Shown: in pieces, positions 45,769 through 56,442 of the stretch | Numbering within the stretch: position 1 is the first letter of the stretch | Layout of the letters: each line of letters begins with the position of its first letter | Source of the DNA: Blumeriella jaapii | Lineage: Eukaryota > Ascomycota > Leotiomycetes > Helotiales > Drepanopezizaceae | Assembly (NCBI GenBank): GCA_009599575.1 | Contig: VWND01000076.1 | Span: 558,001 to 622,000 of the forward strand | Direction: 5' to 3' | Length of the DNA stretch: 64,000 nucleotides | Position numbers and translations under genes: made by a program | The notes under the pieces: generated by a model | Seen by the model: only the letters and a program-made list of their open reading frames with translations | What the model was told of the DNA's origin: nothing | The model's database searches: none

Positions 45769-48700
45769 GCAAATTTTTCACGACCGAAATTCGATACACA
45801 TTACATATTTATTGGGCGGCGCTCGCATTTTGGGACGGGTTTTGGGTTTGGGTTTAGACGGTCTTTGGTGCAAATCACTCTCGTGTTATATTAGTATTTT
45901 TAACGGTGCGAGCTTCTATAATATTCCTTTTCGATTTCATTTCCAAGTGAACTTCGTACGTGATTCTCGTTCAGCGTCACCTCCGCGTCAGAGTCTTGCT
46001 CCGGTGTCATGGACAGTCTGACTCCAGTGTCAGAGTCTGGCCCTCGAGACGAATACCAAGAGAAAATGTATCGCATCAGGCACGACGTGCTGCAAGTGAC
46101 ACCTTGGAGCTGAGAAGCATGGGGTGACACATTGGCTGTCAAAAAGCACCGGCAGAGAGAGAGCACCTCATATTGAGACACGTCGTTTGGGCCTGCCAAT
46201 GAGAACTGGGGGCGAAGCGGGGAGTCGGAGTGTGTGCAGCTTCCAGCGGTCGCTGCCACCGGCAAGATGGAGGAGGAGAGACGTTGTGGTGCAACGAAGC
46301 TGGCACGCATTACGAGTATGATTTTGGCAGAGTCGTGATATCACGACAGCCAGAGGCGAGAGGCGAGGCTCAGCCCCCTTCAAAATAGCAACCCAACATT
46401 CTGTGCCTGCCGTCTTCAGTCGCGGAGAATAAACAATCCTGCGCTTAGACCGGCTGGAACGCTCGACACCCGTGTCCGCTCATTCTAGGATGTTTTATCT
46501 CTTGAGAGACTTTCTCATCTACGGACACCTTTCTTGGCCCCCAAGTACAGTTTCTCGCCATCTATTCGTAACTATGAGGTGACGGGAAAGTAAGCTGCAC
46601 TTACGTGCCAAGCTCCAAAACGACCGACTGTGAGATCAGGAGTTGCAGGCTCGGGAGACTTGCCCTAGGGCCCCCCCCAGATACCTGAATACCCCACTCA
46701 TGGAGCTGAGATTTCTCGGTGCGACCTGACTTCCGTATACAGAGACAGAGGTGCTACAGGTCGTCGCTCATCGACGGATCTTCACAAGATATTAATGGAA
46801 AGCACCGTCGCGCTAGCTCGCTGGCGCCCCTGCCACGTCCCGTCGACGAACAGGGTCATCTAAGCCTTCAGCCCTATGGGTAAATATGATGCGGGAGTAC
46901 GACAGAAGCTTGATCTCTTGGAAGGGGAGGGAGGGGTAAGCCGGCGTGTGTGTTTGGCGAATTCAGATGGGCTCTGTTGTCGGTCCCGTGGTGCCGCCTC
47001 GAGGACAGCTTTGCCTTGCGGATGGACTTCGTTCTTGTCCGTACAAGGCCCAGTTCAGACTCGGTGTTCCCAGTGCGCCTCAACATCTCTCTCTACCCAG
47101 CCACTCAAAATCAATATTGATTGGGTAGGAGAAGAGCATCGGGTATGTACCAGAGGACACAGACTCCTGATACGGAAGTGGCTAAGAACGACTCTAGTTC
47201 TTTGAACCTGGTCTGATGGACACAATATTCACCATCTTCTCCGGCGCAGTATGCCTTGGGACTTACCAGTCATACGAAGTCAGCTTGCAACAGCCGTACC
47301 CAAGCTGATGTCGATCAGCCAGACGATATGCTTAGTATTGGCTGCTGGACGTTGTGCTTCCATAAGAAACCAGGCGCTAAAGGTGCTTAGACTAGGTGAT
47401 CTTTCTACTCATCTAAAGATTGGGCTCTACGTCGGCTTCCGACAGCGCTGAAAGTGCCACCGTGTGCACGCTTATAACGTTTCTGGCATAAGCACGACCG
47501 AACGAGCAACATACCATAAAATCTCCAAAGGGGTTCCAGGTAGAATCACCCCGGATCGTGCTTCGCACCACAGCGCTTACACAAGCAGCTGCACCCCATC
47601 TTATCGAACGATCATCTCCCCCAATACCTACCTTCTTATGATCCACTATTGGCAATCTTGTTCGGAGTGCCGGGTCAGCACATTTTTCGCAAAGACACAT
47701 TTCAGCGGGGCACTACCAGAAAAAAAAATCGTATTCATGCCCTTTTCTCTTCTACGAAGCTAGCTTGACTTGCGGTTTCTCGTGGTTGCGTAGAGAGGCG
47801 ATCATACCGCTAGGTGTCAGTCGGCTCATCCTCTGAAAGTAAACAAAGCATTCCGTCAACTCCGAACAAGCTCGCGGTCAGCGAACTACGGACTGGCGGC
47901 ACGCTACGAGAATCTCTATACGATGTACTGTACATGTTCAGATACATCGAGATGAAGCAGAAACGAAACTCTCGGTGTTTCTCCCGCCATTAAGCAAGCA
48001 CTGCCCGCTCCCGACCTGCTCTGGTGAATCTCGGCAGCCGCGAGCTTAATTGAACATGGTTCTTCGACAGTCCGGGGGTGGCGCGAGGGGGAGGGGTCGA
48101 TCGAAACTAACTGCTCCGAGCTGTGAAGCTCCATGAAACATTCGATAGCTAGGTACGTGTGAGCGAGGCGTGAGGCGATTACTTTTCGATGCGGCTCAGG
48201 CTCTTGGCTTGGTAGGAACCCGCGCATTTAGGTCTGAAATAAACCGAGAAATCTCATAAATGGAAGCATATGAATTAAATGTTAAGATTCTCGTCGGAGA
48301 CGATAGGCGCGTAGGCGTGAAAAAGACGAGATGATGTTTTGGACTGGATAAAAGGCCAGAAGACATTGAAAATGCTACTACCTGCTCTTCTCTCCTTCAT
48401 TGGGCTCTCGCCTTCACGGCGTGATTGTCCAACCCATCGTCATCATGCCATCTTCAATCAGAACAAGGATCGAGTCGAGGGATCAACACTGAGATAGCTG
48501 GAGCCATAAGAGAGATCAATGTGAAAGGAGGACAGAATTTGTGGTCGGATGCAACTCGGTTTTGAAAGTCAACAAAGCCCTTCCACCGTGTATGTGTACT
48601 ACAGTATTGGCCTGGATTCTCGGGCGGAAGCACTCAACGCGGGTCCACGACTCGTCCAATCAAATCGCGTGAGGCCCCGCGCGTCGAGACGCGATTTCCC

Positions 48701-48828
48701 AATTCTTTTCGGCCTCCGTCTCCCTTCCAAAGAATCGCAAAAACACCTCCGACCACACACTTGTCTCCGACTCCAACACTTTATTCTCTCGAACAGTCTG
48801 TAAAACCTCTTATCAGTCGACCGTCAAG
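45769..48828. other. 3.1 kb without a recognised gene, PCNA promoter at right
   Basis: Only short frames. An ATG frame at 46876 (MGKYDAGVRQKLDLLEGEGG, then a GTAAGC donor-like site) is the most gene-like fragment, but nothing recognisable continues it. A GTACTGTACATG word lies at about 47923-47936. The last ~250 bases carry the PCNA promoter elements. Confidence 0.45.
48680..48693. promoter_or_regulatory. MluI-box-like inverted pair upstream of PCNA
   Basis: CGCGTC-GA-GACGCG: two ACGCG-type cores facing each other with a 2-nt spacer, about 136 bases before the PCNA start. A further AACGCGGG lies near 48637. MBF binds ACGCGT-like boxes in S-phase promoters of ascomycetes. Function here is inferred. 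Confidence 0.5.
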
Positions 48829-49826
48829 AGTATGCTCGTCCGCCAAAACCGCACCTCATCTCTTTTCTTGCTAACTATCGCAGTGTTGGAAGCACGCCTC
48901 GAGCAAGCTGATCTCCTGAAGAAGGTGAACATCCCTCGTGGCGAGGAGGTCGGAAGACTTCGACTGATGTTTACAGATCGTCGATGCGATCAAGGACCTG
49001 GTCCAGGACTGCAACTTCGACTGCAATGACTCTGGTGTCGCCCTCCAAGCCATGGACAACTCCCACGTTGCGCTCGTCTCCATGATGCTCAAGGCCGAGA
49101 GTTTCTCCCCTTACCGATGTGACCGCAACGTTGCCCTGGGTCTCAACCTCACCTCCCTCACCAAGGTCCTCCGCGCCGCCCAAAACGAAGACATCCTCAC
49201 CATCAAGGCCGAAGACGCTCCAGATGTGCTCAACTTGGTGTTCGAGAGCAGCGAGAGTGACAGGCTGAGCGAGTATGACTTGAAGCTTATGGACATCGAT
49301 CAGGAGCACTTGGGTATCCCGGATACGGAGTATGCTGCTACTATTAGCATGCCCTCCTCTGAGTTCAGCAGAATCTGCAGAGATCTGATGGCTCTGTCTG
49401 AGTCTGGTACGGCGCTTCGTCTGCTACAATGATATCCCTTCCGCTAACAAATTCACCCCGCAGTTTCTATCGAAGCCTCCAAGGACGGCGTCAAGTTCTC
49501 CTGCTCGGGCGATATCGGCAACGGCGCAGTTACCCTCCGCAGCCACTCGAACGTCGACAAGCCCGACCTGAACGTAGATATCGAGCTCACCGAACCCGTA
49601 TCCTTGACCTTCTCCCTCAAATACCTCGTCAACTTCTGCAAGGCTGCCGGTCTGTCCAAATCCGTCAAGCTCTGCCTCTCCAACGAGGTCCCTCTGCTGG
49701 TTGAGTACGGTCTCTCTGGAAGCAGTTACCTGCGATTCTACTTGGCCCCCAAGGTATGCAACATGGTGGGATGAGATACACTAGCCACGTACTAATCACG
49801 TATTGCAGATCGGCGACGACGAATAG
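48829..49826 (+). CDS. POL30: Proliferating cell nuclear antigen (sliding clamp)
   Basis: The homotrimeric ring that tethers DNA polymerases delta and epsilon and many repair factors to DNA. Exons are 48829 (a single coding base, A), 48884-48924, 48977-49406, 49464-49753 and 49809-49826. The coding length is 780 nt, or 259 residues, the family norm. The initiator ATG is split: A at 48829, then an intron 48830-48883 (GTATGC...GCTAAC...GCAG), then TG, giving [14 protein letters not shown], the canonical PCNA start. Other signatures are [20 protein letters not shown], the interdomain loop [13 protein letters not shown] and the C-terminal LAPKIGDDE. A different in-frame ATG does not exist before residue 37, so the split start is the only way to the full clamp. 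Followed in tandem by pyridoxal kinase. Confidence 0.96.
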
Positions 49827-50306
49827 ACGACTTCATCTCGGAGTGGTATAAAATAACGACATGGGGGTTTTGAGCACATTTTGAACACGGCGTGAGGGTT
49901 GACTCGATGGATATGGAAATCTGCTGGTTTACATGCATGGGTGAAGAAGAGGACTTTTCAGGACCCGGGACTGCGTGCCTACGACATGAGGAAATGCAAA
50001 CACCCCATCACGAAATGCCTCGCACACGACGGTATCTCTAACCCCCAAGTCGCTCGTGCAGCGCGATCTGCAGTTGTTGATTTGGTTTGGGTTTAGCGCG
50101 GGGTAATTAATCCCACCTTCTTGTAGCAAGAGAGCAAGTGACTCCGTGAGATAAGACTTGACACGACCGGCACAATGTGAAGTGTACCCCAATCGCAATT
50201 GGTGTGTTTCTTTCGTAAACCTTCGTAATTCGGATTCTTCCTCCTCTGTTCTCCGCCCTCATCTTCTCCCCCGCCAGTTCCCGTCAAGCGGAGTTCTGCA
50301 ACAACC
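49827..50306. other. Intergenic region PCNA / pyridoxal kinase
   Basis: 480 bases between two genes on the same strand, holding the PCNA 3' UTR and the kinase promoter. No repeat or further gene seen. Confidence 0.5.
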
Positions 50307-51600
50307 ATGTCTTCTCCAGACCACCCAGACCACCCAGTCCCCGAGACCCGCGTCCTTGCGGTTGCCAGCCATGTAGGGACACTACACCGATTCCTGGAAT
50401 GAGACTAACACTGTGCCCAAGGTTGTCTACGGGTGAGTCTGCCATCTGAAGATACAGCCGCTATGCAGGGCTAAGAAGCGCAAGATATGTGGGAAACACC
50501 ATGGCGACGTTTGCGATGCAGTCTCTGGGGTGCGAAGTGGCGGCTCTGAACACCGTCCAGTTCAGTAGGATACGCGCTCTATGCCAGGTTCGATCAGACA
50601 CATCAGCTCACGGTGTACTCCAGGCAATCATCTCGGATACGGTCAAGCCAAAGGCACGCGAGGCACGGCGCAAGAGATCACGGATCTGTACCAAGGCCTC
50701 AAGGATTCGTATCTGGACGATTTCCAGATGATGCTGTCGGGCTATCTCCCCGGGGCGACGTGCGTCGTGGCCGTCGGCTCCATCGCAAGAGATCTGAAGT
50801 ACAAAGCCACGATGAAGCCGGGCAGTTTCTTCTGGGTCCTCGATCCGGTCATGGGCGACAATGGGAAGCTGTACGTGACGGAGGACGTGGTACCCGCATA
50901 CAAGGACCTGATCAAGGATGCCGACCTGATAGTGCCGAACCAGTTCGAGGCAGAGTAAGCATCCTCCTCCTGGGGCTCTGGGGAAGGCACACCTTGGGTT
51001 AACGCAGAACAACACCACAGGACGTTGTCGGGCGTCAGGATCGTGGATATGGAGAGCCTGAAGCAAGCCATCACGACACTGCATGAACAGTACCGGATCC
51101 CGCACATCCTGATCACCTCGATAGCATTCCCGACGCCTGGCGCGACGCCGTCGCTCTCGGTCGTCGGCTCGACGATGCGCTCGGATGCCTCGCCTCGCAT
51201 CTTCGGCATCAAGATCCCGGCCATCGACTGCTTCTTCAGCGGCACCGGGGACCTGTTCGCGGCGCTGATGCTGGTGCGCTTGCGGGAAGCCGTCAACAAC
51301 ACCCCGGGTCTGATGGAGACCGCCGCGTGGGCCAGTGGCGACGAGGTCGAGGCGACCGAGTTGCCGCTCGCGACGGCAACGGAGAAAGTGCTCGCGAGCA
51401 TGCATGAGGTGCTGACGAGGACCAAGACCAGCAGGGACGCGGAGCTAGAGAGATACCACGACCGGGTTGGGGCGAGGGACTCGGAGAAGGATGCAAAGAG
51501 GTTGAAGCTGGTTTCCTCGAGGGCGGCGGAGGTCAGACTTGTGCGGAATGTGGACTGCATCAGATCTCCAGATGTCAAGTTCACAGCGGAGGAGGTCTAG
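50307..51600 (+). CDS. BUD16: Pyridoxal kinase (PdxK/Bud16 type)
   Basis: Phosphorylates pyridoxal, pyridoxine and pyridoxamine to make the PLP cofactor. Exons are 50307-50372, 50422-50432 (11 nt), 50485-50564, 50624-50954 and 51021-51600, giving 355 residues. The micro-exon encodes VVY plus part of Gly and completes the conserved RVLAVASHVVYGYVGN, followed by LGCEVAALNTVQFS. Further signatures are FFWVLDPVMGDNGKLYV (substrate and metal site), DLIVPNQFEAE and the ribokinase-family anion hole FSGTGDLFAALMLVRL near residue 240. The usual N-H-T-G-Y after QFS reads N-H-L-G-Y here. The ~80 residues after the core are charged and poorly conserved. Intron 2 ends in AAG. Convergent with dUTPase, 278 bases between stops. 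Confidence 0.92.
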
Positions 51601-51878
51601 GCATGACAAGACAGAAGATAGACAGACGATGCACCATCATTCCGACCAGCGCTGGAACACGATTCGCATTTGGGTCGAGCAGGATATATCCACTTCCAAT
51701 TGGGGCTTCTCTACTGCCCGAGCTCCTTCTTCGCCTCTCATGTCTTTTTCGTAGTAGCCCACCGGCACGTATCTCCAAAGCATTATCCAGCCAGTCCATC
51801 TCATCTCTCGTCGTCAAGTCGTCACCTTGCCGCCGTGCGTAGCCGGTGCAGCAAAGACATCAGACGCCTCTCTTCCAT

Positions 51879-52513
51879 CTACCCAGTGCTGCCAAACCCG
51901 CCCGCACCTCTCACGCTCTCCTGCAACTCCTGCACCTCGACGACCTCGGGGGTGTAGATGCGCTCCAGCACCAACTGGGCAACGCGGTCGCCCTCTTTGA
52001 CCTCGAAGTCCTTCTCGCCGTGATTGAACAGCAGCACCTTGACCTGGCCGCGGTAATCGGCGTCGATGACGCCCGCGCCCGTATCGATCATATGCTTCGA
52101 GGCCAGGCCCGAGCGCGGCGCGATGCGGCCATCTACGGCAGAGTCAGCAAGAGACCCGTCCAAGAGCACAAGGAGGCGGGAGACGAGCAGGAACACGCAC
52201 ACGTTCCCTCCGGCACCGCCATGCTGATGTCCGTCTCGACCAGCACCTTGCCTCGCGCCGGCACCACCGTCTCCTGCGCCGCGTACAAGTCGTAGCCGGC
52301 GGCGAACGCGCTTCCCCGCGTCGGCAGCCTGGCCTTCGCGCTCAGCTTCTTGATGAGGAGGGGCGGCGCTGCGGATTGGGCCGCTCCGGCGGCCAGCGAC
52401 GACGACATGCGTGCTGCGGTGGGCGCTTCTGCGGCGGCGGGTTGCGCGGGCGAGCTGGGATCCGTCTTCTGGCGCTTGGGGAGGGGTGAGTGTGGTGGTG
52501 AGGCGGCGGACAT
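51879..52513 (-). CDS. DUT1: dUTP pyrophosphatase (dUTPase)
   Basis: Hydrolyses dUTP to dUMP and pyrophosphate, keeping uracil out of DNA and feeding dTMP synthesis. Exons are 52513-52201 and 52132-51879 (GTGCGT...GTAG intron), giving 188 residues. All five trimeric-dUTPase motifs are present: motif 1 AAGYDLYAA, motif 2 around [10 protein letters not shown] (the intron falls inside Tyr of GTYGR), motif 3 [14 protein letters not shown], motif 4 [13 protein letters not shown] and the C-terminal GAGGFGSTG arm that closes the active site. The first ~50 residues are a Ser/Pro/Ala-rich extension with PLPKRQK, a possible nuclear signal. The ACGCGT box at 52604 lies 91 bases before the ATG. Confidence 0.96.
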
Positions 52514-52603
52514 TTCTCTCGTCGTTGTGGCTTTGGTGGCTTTTGTGGAAAAGCGCGAAAGGAGCGCGAAACTTGTGATTGGCGAGATGGCGAGATGGGG
52601 ACA

Positions 52604-52609
52604 ACGCGT
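52604..52609. promoter_or_regulatory. MluI cell-cycle box (ACGCGT) upstream of dUTPase
   Basis: A perfect ACGCGT about 91 bases before the dUTPase start, with a second GACGCG core 12 bases further upstream (52621-52626). Its place and the S-phase role of dUTPase suggest MBF control; inferred. Confidence 0.55.
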
Positions 52610-52810
52610 TGGTGACGGTCGACGCGAAGATGCTGTGCGAGGACGGGCGTGTGCGCGCGGTCGGCGTATTTCTCAACACGGCTCAGTTTGTCATCCCAGA
52701 CCACTTGTGAGTGGGTATTTATATACAGTATATACTGTACTGGTCGCCCCTACATACAAAATCAATCAAGTCTCTTCCTCTTTTCAACCTTGCGCTCCAT
52801 GCCTTTTCTG

Positions 52811-52956
52811 TCGGGTTCTGACGTTGCGCTGCTACCGTCAGGTCGAACAATGCATCGGCTTGACAAATTATAGCAATGTACTGTACGCTCCTCGAGCGCG
52901 TTGTCCCCGGTATTGTTGCTTTTGTACCGTACGACACGTTCCGCCTCCAAGTCGAC
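52811..52956 (+). repeat. Inverted-repeat arm A
   Basis: Matches the reverse complement of 53839-53974 along its whole length: TCGGGTTCTGA, GCGCTGCTACCG, TCGAACAATGC, TTGACAAATT, GCTCCTCG and TTCCGC..CAAGTCGAC are shared in order. This arm is ~10 bases longer, with extra TACTGTA- and CCGTACGA-like bases. Confidence 0.85.
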
Positions 52957-53838
52957 TAAATGCAGCTTTGCGCCTGCACTCTTTTGCTTGATCGTGATAT
53001 TGTCATTTTGCTCTTGTACTGTACAATGGAACCGTTCAGAATCAACGGATGATCCCCGGTCAGGGTTCCAGTCGGCGTGGCGAGTCATTTGGCTTTCTTG
53101 AGTTCTCCCTTCGTCCTTATTCGTACGACAGGATTCGTCTCTCAAGATCGAGGTGTCGTCGGTTTGCATGGCCGCTCTTCCGAGAACATCTTTGCAAGTC
53201 GTGATCTTAAGATATGGGTCGTGTTATGTCGATGGCTCCATGTTCGGTTTCTCTTCGTAGTGCTTGCGGTACAGTACCTTGCAGAAAGTCGTAGCATCTC
53301 TCTCCTGGCAGCCAAAGCAGGACTAGAGAAAGCGAGGGTGAACGAGGTGAAGACTTGCTCGATTTAGCATGAAAAATAAGGCGGCTTCTATAAATTGTTA
53401 CAAGCTCTTTTGAAATAACGGGTTTTACGTTTGATAATGCAATCGATATGATTCCGATTTTATTAGCGCTTTGTTTTTTCCATAAAAGTGAAATCGGCAA
53501 AATACAAAAAGCAAGGCTATCAAAACATGATTTCGTTATTAAGCATCCTGGGTAGCAAATGAACTTTGTCTTTGTTAATATACAATTTTACAAAAACGGG
53601 TTGAAGTCGAGCAAGTTCCCCCCTTGGCTGCTTCGGCTACCTTGGCTGCTTCGGCTACCTTGGCAGCTAGGGAGAGGCACATCGCCTTCACGCAGGGTAC
53701 TACTTACTGTACGTTGCGTATCAACGAGGGCCTGCCTCTGGAATTCCGTACAAAGGTTCTACAACCATCATGATTGTGCCCGCCGGGTAGTCGCCTCGGA
53801 TGGATTCGGGCAAACAGGCCAAAATCATGCGTGCAAGC
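52957..53838. other. Spacer between the inverted arms
   Basis: About 880 bases without a recognised gene. 53370-53600 is markedly A/T-rich compared with its surroundings. At 53622-53664 an 18-base unit (CTTGGCTGCTTCGGCTAC) is repeated twice plus a partial third. Words of the TACTGTAC family occur at about 53016-53030, 53268-53277 and 53703-53711. Confidence 0.5.
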
Positions 53839-53974
53839 GTCGACTTGAAAGCGGAATCTGTTGTACACATGCAACAACACCGGGAACAACGCTCGCGAGG
53901 AGCGCATCTGGCTACAATTTGTCAACCCGAAGCATTGTTCGAGCTGGCGGTAGCAGCGCCACATCAGAACCCGA
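53839..53974 (-). repeat. Inverted-repeat arm B
   Basis: Reverse-complement partner of 52811-52956, at an estimated 75-80 per cent identity by eye. Corresponding frames of both arms can be read as GSDVALLP..RTM.R.DKL, but the other frames are about as similar, so no coding constraint is evident. Confidence 0.85.
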
Positions 53975-55230
53975 TCGAAGTTGACTGTTTGTGAGGCCAG
54001 ATTTGCTGGCGAAGAGCTCTGCTTCTCGAGGACCGAGGGGGCTGCCTCTCGGCGGCTCCCTTGGCTGCGTACGGCGACGGAATATCCAGGCAGTGCTCCG
54101 AGACGAGAAAGGCCGAGGGTCCGAGAGCACCGGCAGACGGGCTGGTGTGTTTCTGGAGGAGAGCCTTGATGCTGTTGTCGACGTCTTCTGGGATGTTCTC
54201 GTCGAGCGATGCTGGCGAGTCTGGCGTCGCGAGTCGTGGCACTTCTGTCGTTGCAGTCCGGGGCCACAGCTGAGGACGAGTCGGTGCTCACCGCTGCGGT
54301 GTCGGAGAGTGAGAGGCTGTCCATGGCTGCGGTGAGAGCGGTGATTTCATCCATGGTGGGAATCATTTGGAATAATCTGGAGGATGAGTTGAGGTGTGTG
54401 TGGGAGGTATGTTGAGTCTTGATGACTGTGGGAGAAGTTTGAGGAAGTTTGAAGTTATTGAAGTTGTTTAGAAGTTGGGGTTGAGTTTGAAGTTTGAAGA
54501 AGTTCTTGAAGTTGTTTGGAATTTGGGATTGAGTTTGAAGTTTGAGGTTTGAAGAAGAAGTTCTTGAAGTTGTTTAAAAGTTGGGATTGAGTTTGAAGTT
54601 TGAAGTTCAAAGTTCGAAGTTCGAAGTTCGAAGAAGTTCTTGAAGTTGTTTGGAATTTGGGACTGAGTTTGAAGTTTGAAGAAGAAGTTAGAGACAGAAC
54701 AGAATCTCGTTCTCGGGCAGAGCAGGAGGAGTCTAAATACTCAAAATATTAGAAGAGACTAGAAAAACTAGAACGGCGGAGAAATTTTGAACGCACCACA
54801 CTTGTAATGTTCTAGCGGATGACAACATGTCCACGGACAAAAATCAATAGGTCATACTCGGTGCCAGGTGTTGACGAATCTCCGTTGAAATCGGCGTTCT
54901 CCACTTTGGTGACATCCTTATGACGACGAACTAAGATGTCATAGAGGTAAGCTCAGCAATGCTGTGTCAGAAAAGGAGTATTGAGTCATTGATTTCGAGG
55001 CAAAGATGGCCACAGAGGACTCTTCACGAAGCGAGCCAACATTTGGGGTGAGAATGACTACCAACATCGAGATCACTTCGCACGTCAGGGACAACGATCA
55101 TGGGAACGAACGGGAAATTTCGATCTTCTGCACGTTTCTTGAGAATTGATTCGTCTAGCAGTAGAGAAAGAAGCAAGTAGGTCGGTCCAGTCCGCAATGT
55201 GTCTACCCAACGCGTGCGATCTTCTCAAAC
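53975..55230. other. Region between the inverted-repeat island and the hydrolase
   Basis: On the minus strand, 54366-53964 contains two plausible protein fragments in different frames: MDEITALTAAMDSLSLSD from 54354, and PRLATPDSPASLDENIPEDV through IKALLQKH ending at 53964. No intron of normal size joins them in phase. A GAAGTTTGA-type minisatellite follows (54432-54690), then ~500 bases with nothing recognised and the hydrolase 3' region. Confidence 0.4.
54432..54690. repeat. GAAGTTTGAAGTT minisatellite, ~65-bp higher-order unit
   Basis: Four imperfect units, each with TTCTTGAAGTTGTTT, (G/A)(G/A)AATTTGGGA or AGTTGGGG/A, TTGAGTTTGAAGTTTGA and a variable GAAG run. It is strongly strand-asymmetric: almost no C on the plus strand. 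Confidence 0.85.
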
Positions 55231-56442
55231 TTAGAGCCCCAGGAATTCACTCACCTCGCTAGTTGTGTGATCAGGCATAGTTATCGGAAATTCGTGTCTC
55301 CCTCCCATGACCACTCTGAAGTCGACTCGGCCTGTACCAATCGCCTCCTGGGCATCCTCTTCAAGCTCCTTTGCAAGGATAACCGGGTCGTCCTCTCCTG
55401 CGAGAATCAGAATCCTCTCCTTCCTTTCCCCCAGCTTCCTCCACGACGGCCGGGGCTTCTCGATCGTCGAGAACTGCATGGAGCTGACGAAGCTCCGAAC
55501 GAAGCCCCGGTGGTTCTCGACCTGCCACGAGATCACGTCCGCGATCGTGTGACCGGGTCGGCTCCTCACGGGGACAGCGCTTTCGAACTCCGGCTCGCGG
55601 TTCCCCTTGACCTCGTCACCCGTATTCGGGCTTCCGCCTGTACCCATCCTCGTTGCCGGTCGCTCGGCGGGACGGCCTCCTAATCTGCTCCTGACAATCC
55701 ATTCTAGCAACCATCCGGGGAGGAAGCCCGAATACATGATTCGGCTCTGCCACCCGAAGTGATGGGGCCTGAGCAAGCCCGAGGGCGCAAGCAGCACAAC
55801 GCTCTGAACCAGGTCTGGGAAGAAGGCAGCGAAATCCGCGGCGACGCCTCCGCCGAGGCTGTAGCCAATGATGCTGAATCCGCAGGGCGTCCAAGCCAGC
55901 GGCGAGGAAGTGATGGCGAGCAGGATCTGCGTCGCGTACAAACGCGAGTTGTGAGGTTCGTCTGGGCTGTCACTGTATCCGCGTCCGAAGAGATCAAAGA
56001 GCATGACTCTGCATCCCTTCTCTACGAGCCCGAACGCTATATTGCTGAGAGCAATGCATGGGGTGCTTATCCCGTGAACGAGGACCACTTTCCTGCCCGT
56101 TTCTGGGCCCCATTCATACACTCTGCTGGTTCCATACTGCAATTCGCATCACGATTAGAATACGCGGTTTCTTTTTCTTCGAGCGGGATTGTAGAACTTT
56201 GCAAAGCAATCCAGGTGACGTACAGGACTCGTGACGTCCCTTGCACCAGGAAGGACGTCCGGTGGATAGGGGAGCAAAGCTTGCTCCTCTTTCGAGATGC
56301 GGGGGATCTGTGTTTCTCGCGGACTGGGAACTATCTTACTATGGGGCGACGAGAGTTTGAGGACGATGAAGACGGCGAGGGTTGTCGCCAGTGAGCTGCC
56401 AATGACGATTCCAAGACCCGGAGGACACAAGCGTGATACCAT
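55231..56442 (-). CDS. Membrane-anchored alpha/beta hydrolase, substrate unknown
   Basis: Exons are 56442-56224 and 56136-55231 (GTACGT...GCAG intron), giving 374 residues. An N-terminal hydrophobic segment at about residues 9-30 (GLGIVIGSSLATTLAVFIVL) should anchor it to a membrane. The fold signatures are VLVHGIS (oxyanion-hole strand), FDLFGRGYSDSP, and the nucleophile elbow IIGYSLGGGVA with Ser166. The acid is probably Asp322 or Asp323 in LILAGEDDPV and the base His354 in GGRHEFPI. This resembles the fungal group of general alpha/beta-hydrolase-1 proteins; substrate cannot be guessed. A GTGAGT near the end could be an unrecognised donor, so the last ~8 residues are uncertain. No biosynthetic neighbours. 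Confidence 0.85.

Noticed and set aside
50307..52513. PCNA, pyridoxal kinase and dUTPase as an operon-like or metabolic cluster
   Set aside because: Separate promoters, opposite strands and an unrelated middle gene; only the replication pair shares a promoter element.
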